From positions 2,790,001 through 2,854,000 of the forward strand of contig JAWHQI010000075.1 of NCBI GenBank assembly GCA_033032865.1: a stretch of DNA of 64,000 bases. Reading direction: 5' to 3'. The notes beneath the pieces were generated by a model. The model made no database searches, was not told where the DNA came from, and saw only the letters and a list, made by a program, of their open reading frames with translations. The translations under genes and the position numbers were made by a program. The stretch's first letter is position 1. Every line of letters starts with the position of its first letter. Positions 63,250 to 64,000 of the stretch are shown one piece after another. This stretch comes from Dactylorhiza incarnata (taxonomy: Eukaryota > Streptophyta > Magnoliopsida > Asparagales > Orchidaceae).

Positions 63250-64000
63250 GTCAAAACCGCTGAGACGACTGGCTGTCTCAGCGGATCTGCTGAGACGGGA
63301 AAGAAGCAACCACTGAGACGAGATCAGCTGCCACTGAGAAGCAGCAAGCATCAACTGAGACTTGGAGTGTTCGTCAAACGTAGAGAGTCGTTCATCGAAT
63401 GCAGAACTCAGTTCGTCAAACGCTGAGACAGGAAAGAAGAAACAACTGAGAAGCAGCGTGTTCGTCGAACGCAGAGAATGGCGAGTTCGTCGACCACAGA
63501 GTTTGGCAGGATCGTCGAACACAGTATGGCGAGTTCGTCGAATGCAGATTGCGAGTTCTGCTCGTGGCGCAAGCTGCAGAAAAGCAGTATGGGGTCCACC
63601 AGTCTCTCCCATACTTGTCAGAAGGTCGGCTAAGATCCGTTGAAGATCAGAGATGTATAAAAGAAGAAGTTAGGGCAACTTTGAAAGAGCCGGTCGCGTG
63701 CAAAATAAATAGGATACTATTCCATTGACAGCCAGTGTTCTCCTCACTCTCCTCTTGCTCACTGAACAAGAAAGAAGATACTGAGAGAGAAAGCTAGCTC
63801 CATTACAAGAAGGAGCAAGAAGATCTTCCAACCTTCATCTGAAGAGGAAGATCAGGTTGTAGGTGCCATCAACATCTCCAGCTACAAGGAAGCACCAGGT
63901 GTGCAGGAACTACAGGGGACTTCAACTGCTGTCTGTTGTAGTAAGATTTAAACTCATTTGTCTGTAGGGCTTAACAGCCTGAGCTGAAGGACCTTTTGGT
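63250..64000 (+). repeat. 3' LTR of F, right segment (runs off the window)
   Basis: Continues after element G and the duplicated GAAGA (63245-63249); matches 47650-48400. Confidence 0.87.
63656..63663 (+). promoter_or_regulatory. TATA box of 3' LTR of F
   Basis: TATAAAAG, same context as the 5' copy. Confidence 0.58.

Larger units (their letters stand above)
47446..64000 (+). mobile_element. Element F: SIRE-like copia derivative, split by G, right end cut by window
   Basis: LTRs start TGTTGGGAATTTGCCCTC at 47446 and 54965. The left one ends TTACA at 48902 and is followed by a Met-tRNA primer site. A long gag with two zinc knuckles, a scrap of protease and a separate downstream reading frame with its own apparent promoter make up the interior; reverse transcriptase and integrase are missing. 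Element G interrupts the right LTR. The right LTR runs past 64000. Confidence 0.85.

Noticed and set aside
1..64000. Single-copy host genes
   Set aside because: Apart from the captured GRAS fragment, no frame with a host-gene signature and normal exon structure was found.

Overview
This window is plant nuclear DNA, almost certainly from an angiosperm with a repeat-rich genome. It contains Ty1/copia and Ty3/gypsy LTR retrotransposons with plant-type primer sites (initiator Met-tRNA and Asp-tRNA), a FAR1/MULE transposase relic, a captured fragment of a GRAS transcription-factor gene, and a plant-type 5S rRNA fragment. I see no intact host gene. Nearly everything is transposable element, much of it nested. 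The boundaries below come from matching terminal repeats, TG/CA ends, primer-binding sites (PBS), polypurine tracts (PPT) and 5-bp target-site duplications (TSD). I assigned the letters A-G.

Layout. 1-792: 3' part of an LTR related to element A, plus strand. 1060-9694: element A, a non-autonomous gypsy (Tat-like) element on the minus strand, with TSD ACAAT, LTRs full of 53-bp repeats, a scrambled gag/protease frame and a spliced antisense gene. 9700-11160: no gene seen. 11168-11685 and about 11703-12735: two small terminal-inverted-repeat elements, the second carrying a piece of an NSP1-like GRAS gene. 12764-16473: a decayed Mutator-like element with FAR1, MULE, SWIM and OTU-like remnants. 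16474-18234: unassigned DNA with a SINE-like scrap and a hairpin/TATA block.

18235-33915: element C, a SIRE-like copia derivative (minus strand, TSD ATGCT) with gag but no pol. Its left LTR is split by element B (19111-25678, minus, TSD ATATC), a nearly intact copia. 34460-47085: element D, a decayed copia of B's family on the plus strand. Its left LTR is split by a 765-bp palindrome carrying two inverted 5S rRNA-like segments (35064-35828, TSD CTTGG). Its pol is split by element E (38336-44725), a non-autonomous gypsy-type element on the minus strand. 47446 to beyond the window end: element F, a SIRE-like copia derivative on the plus strand. It has a long gag, no pol, and a second reading frame behind its own apparent promoter. 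Its right LTR is split by element G (55170-63244, minus, TSD GAAGA), a nearly intact copia.

The elements act only in their own amplification. A, C, E and F lack reverse transcriptase and integrase and would depend on enzymes supplied in trans. B and G each have a single visible frameshift and near-identical LTRs, so both are recent arrivals. Most notable outside the known genes are: an array of about a dozen short hairpins in F's LTR in which a linker is constant but the stems change while staying complementary; the 5S/tRNA-like palindrome; short CG-rich dyad motifs shared by promoters of unrelated retrotransposons; and a block of about 90 bp with covarying stems shared by C and E. All identifications are by eye; no database search was run.
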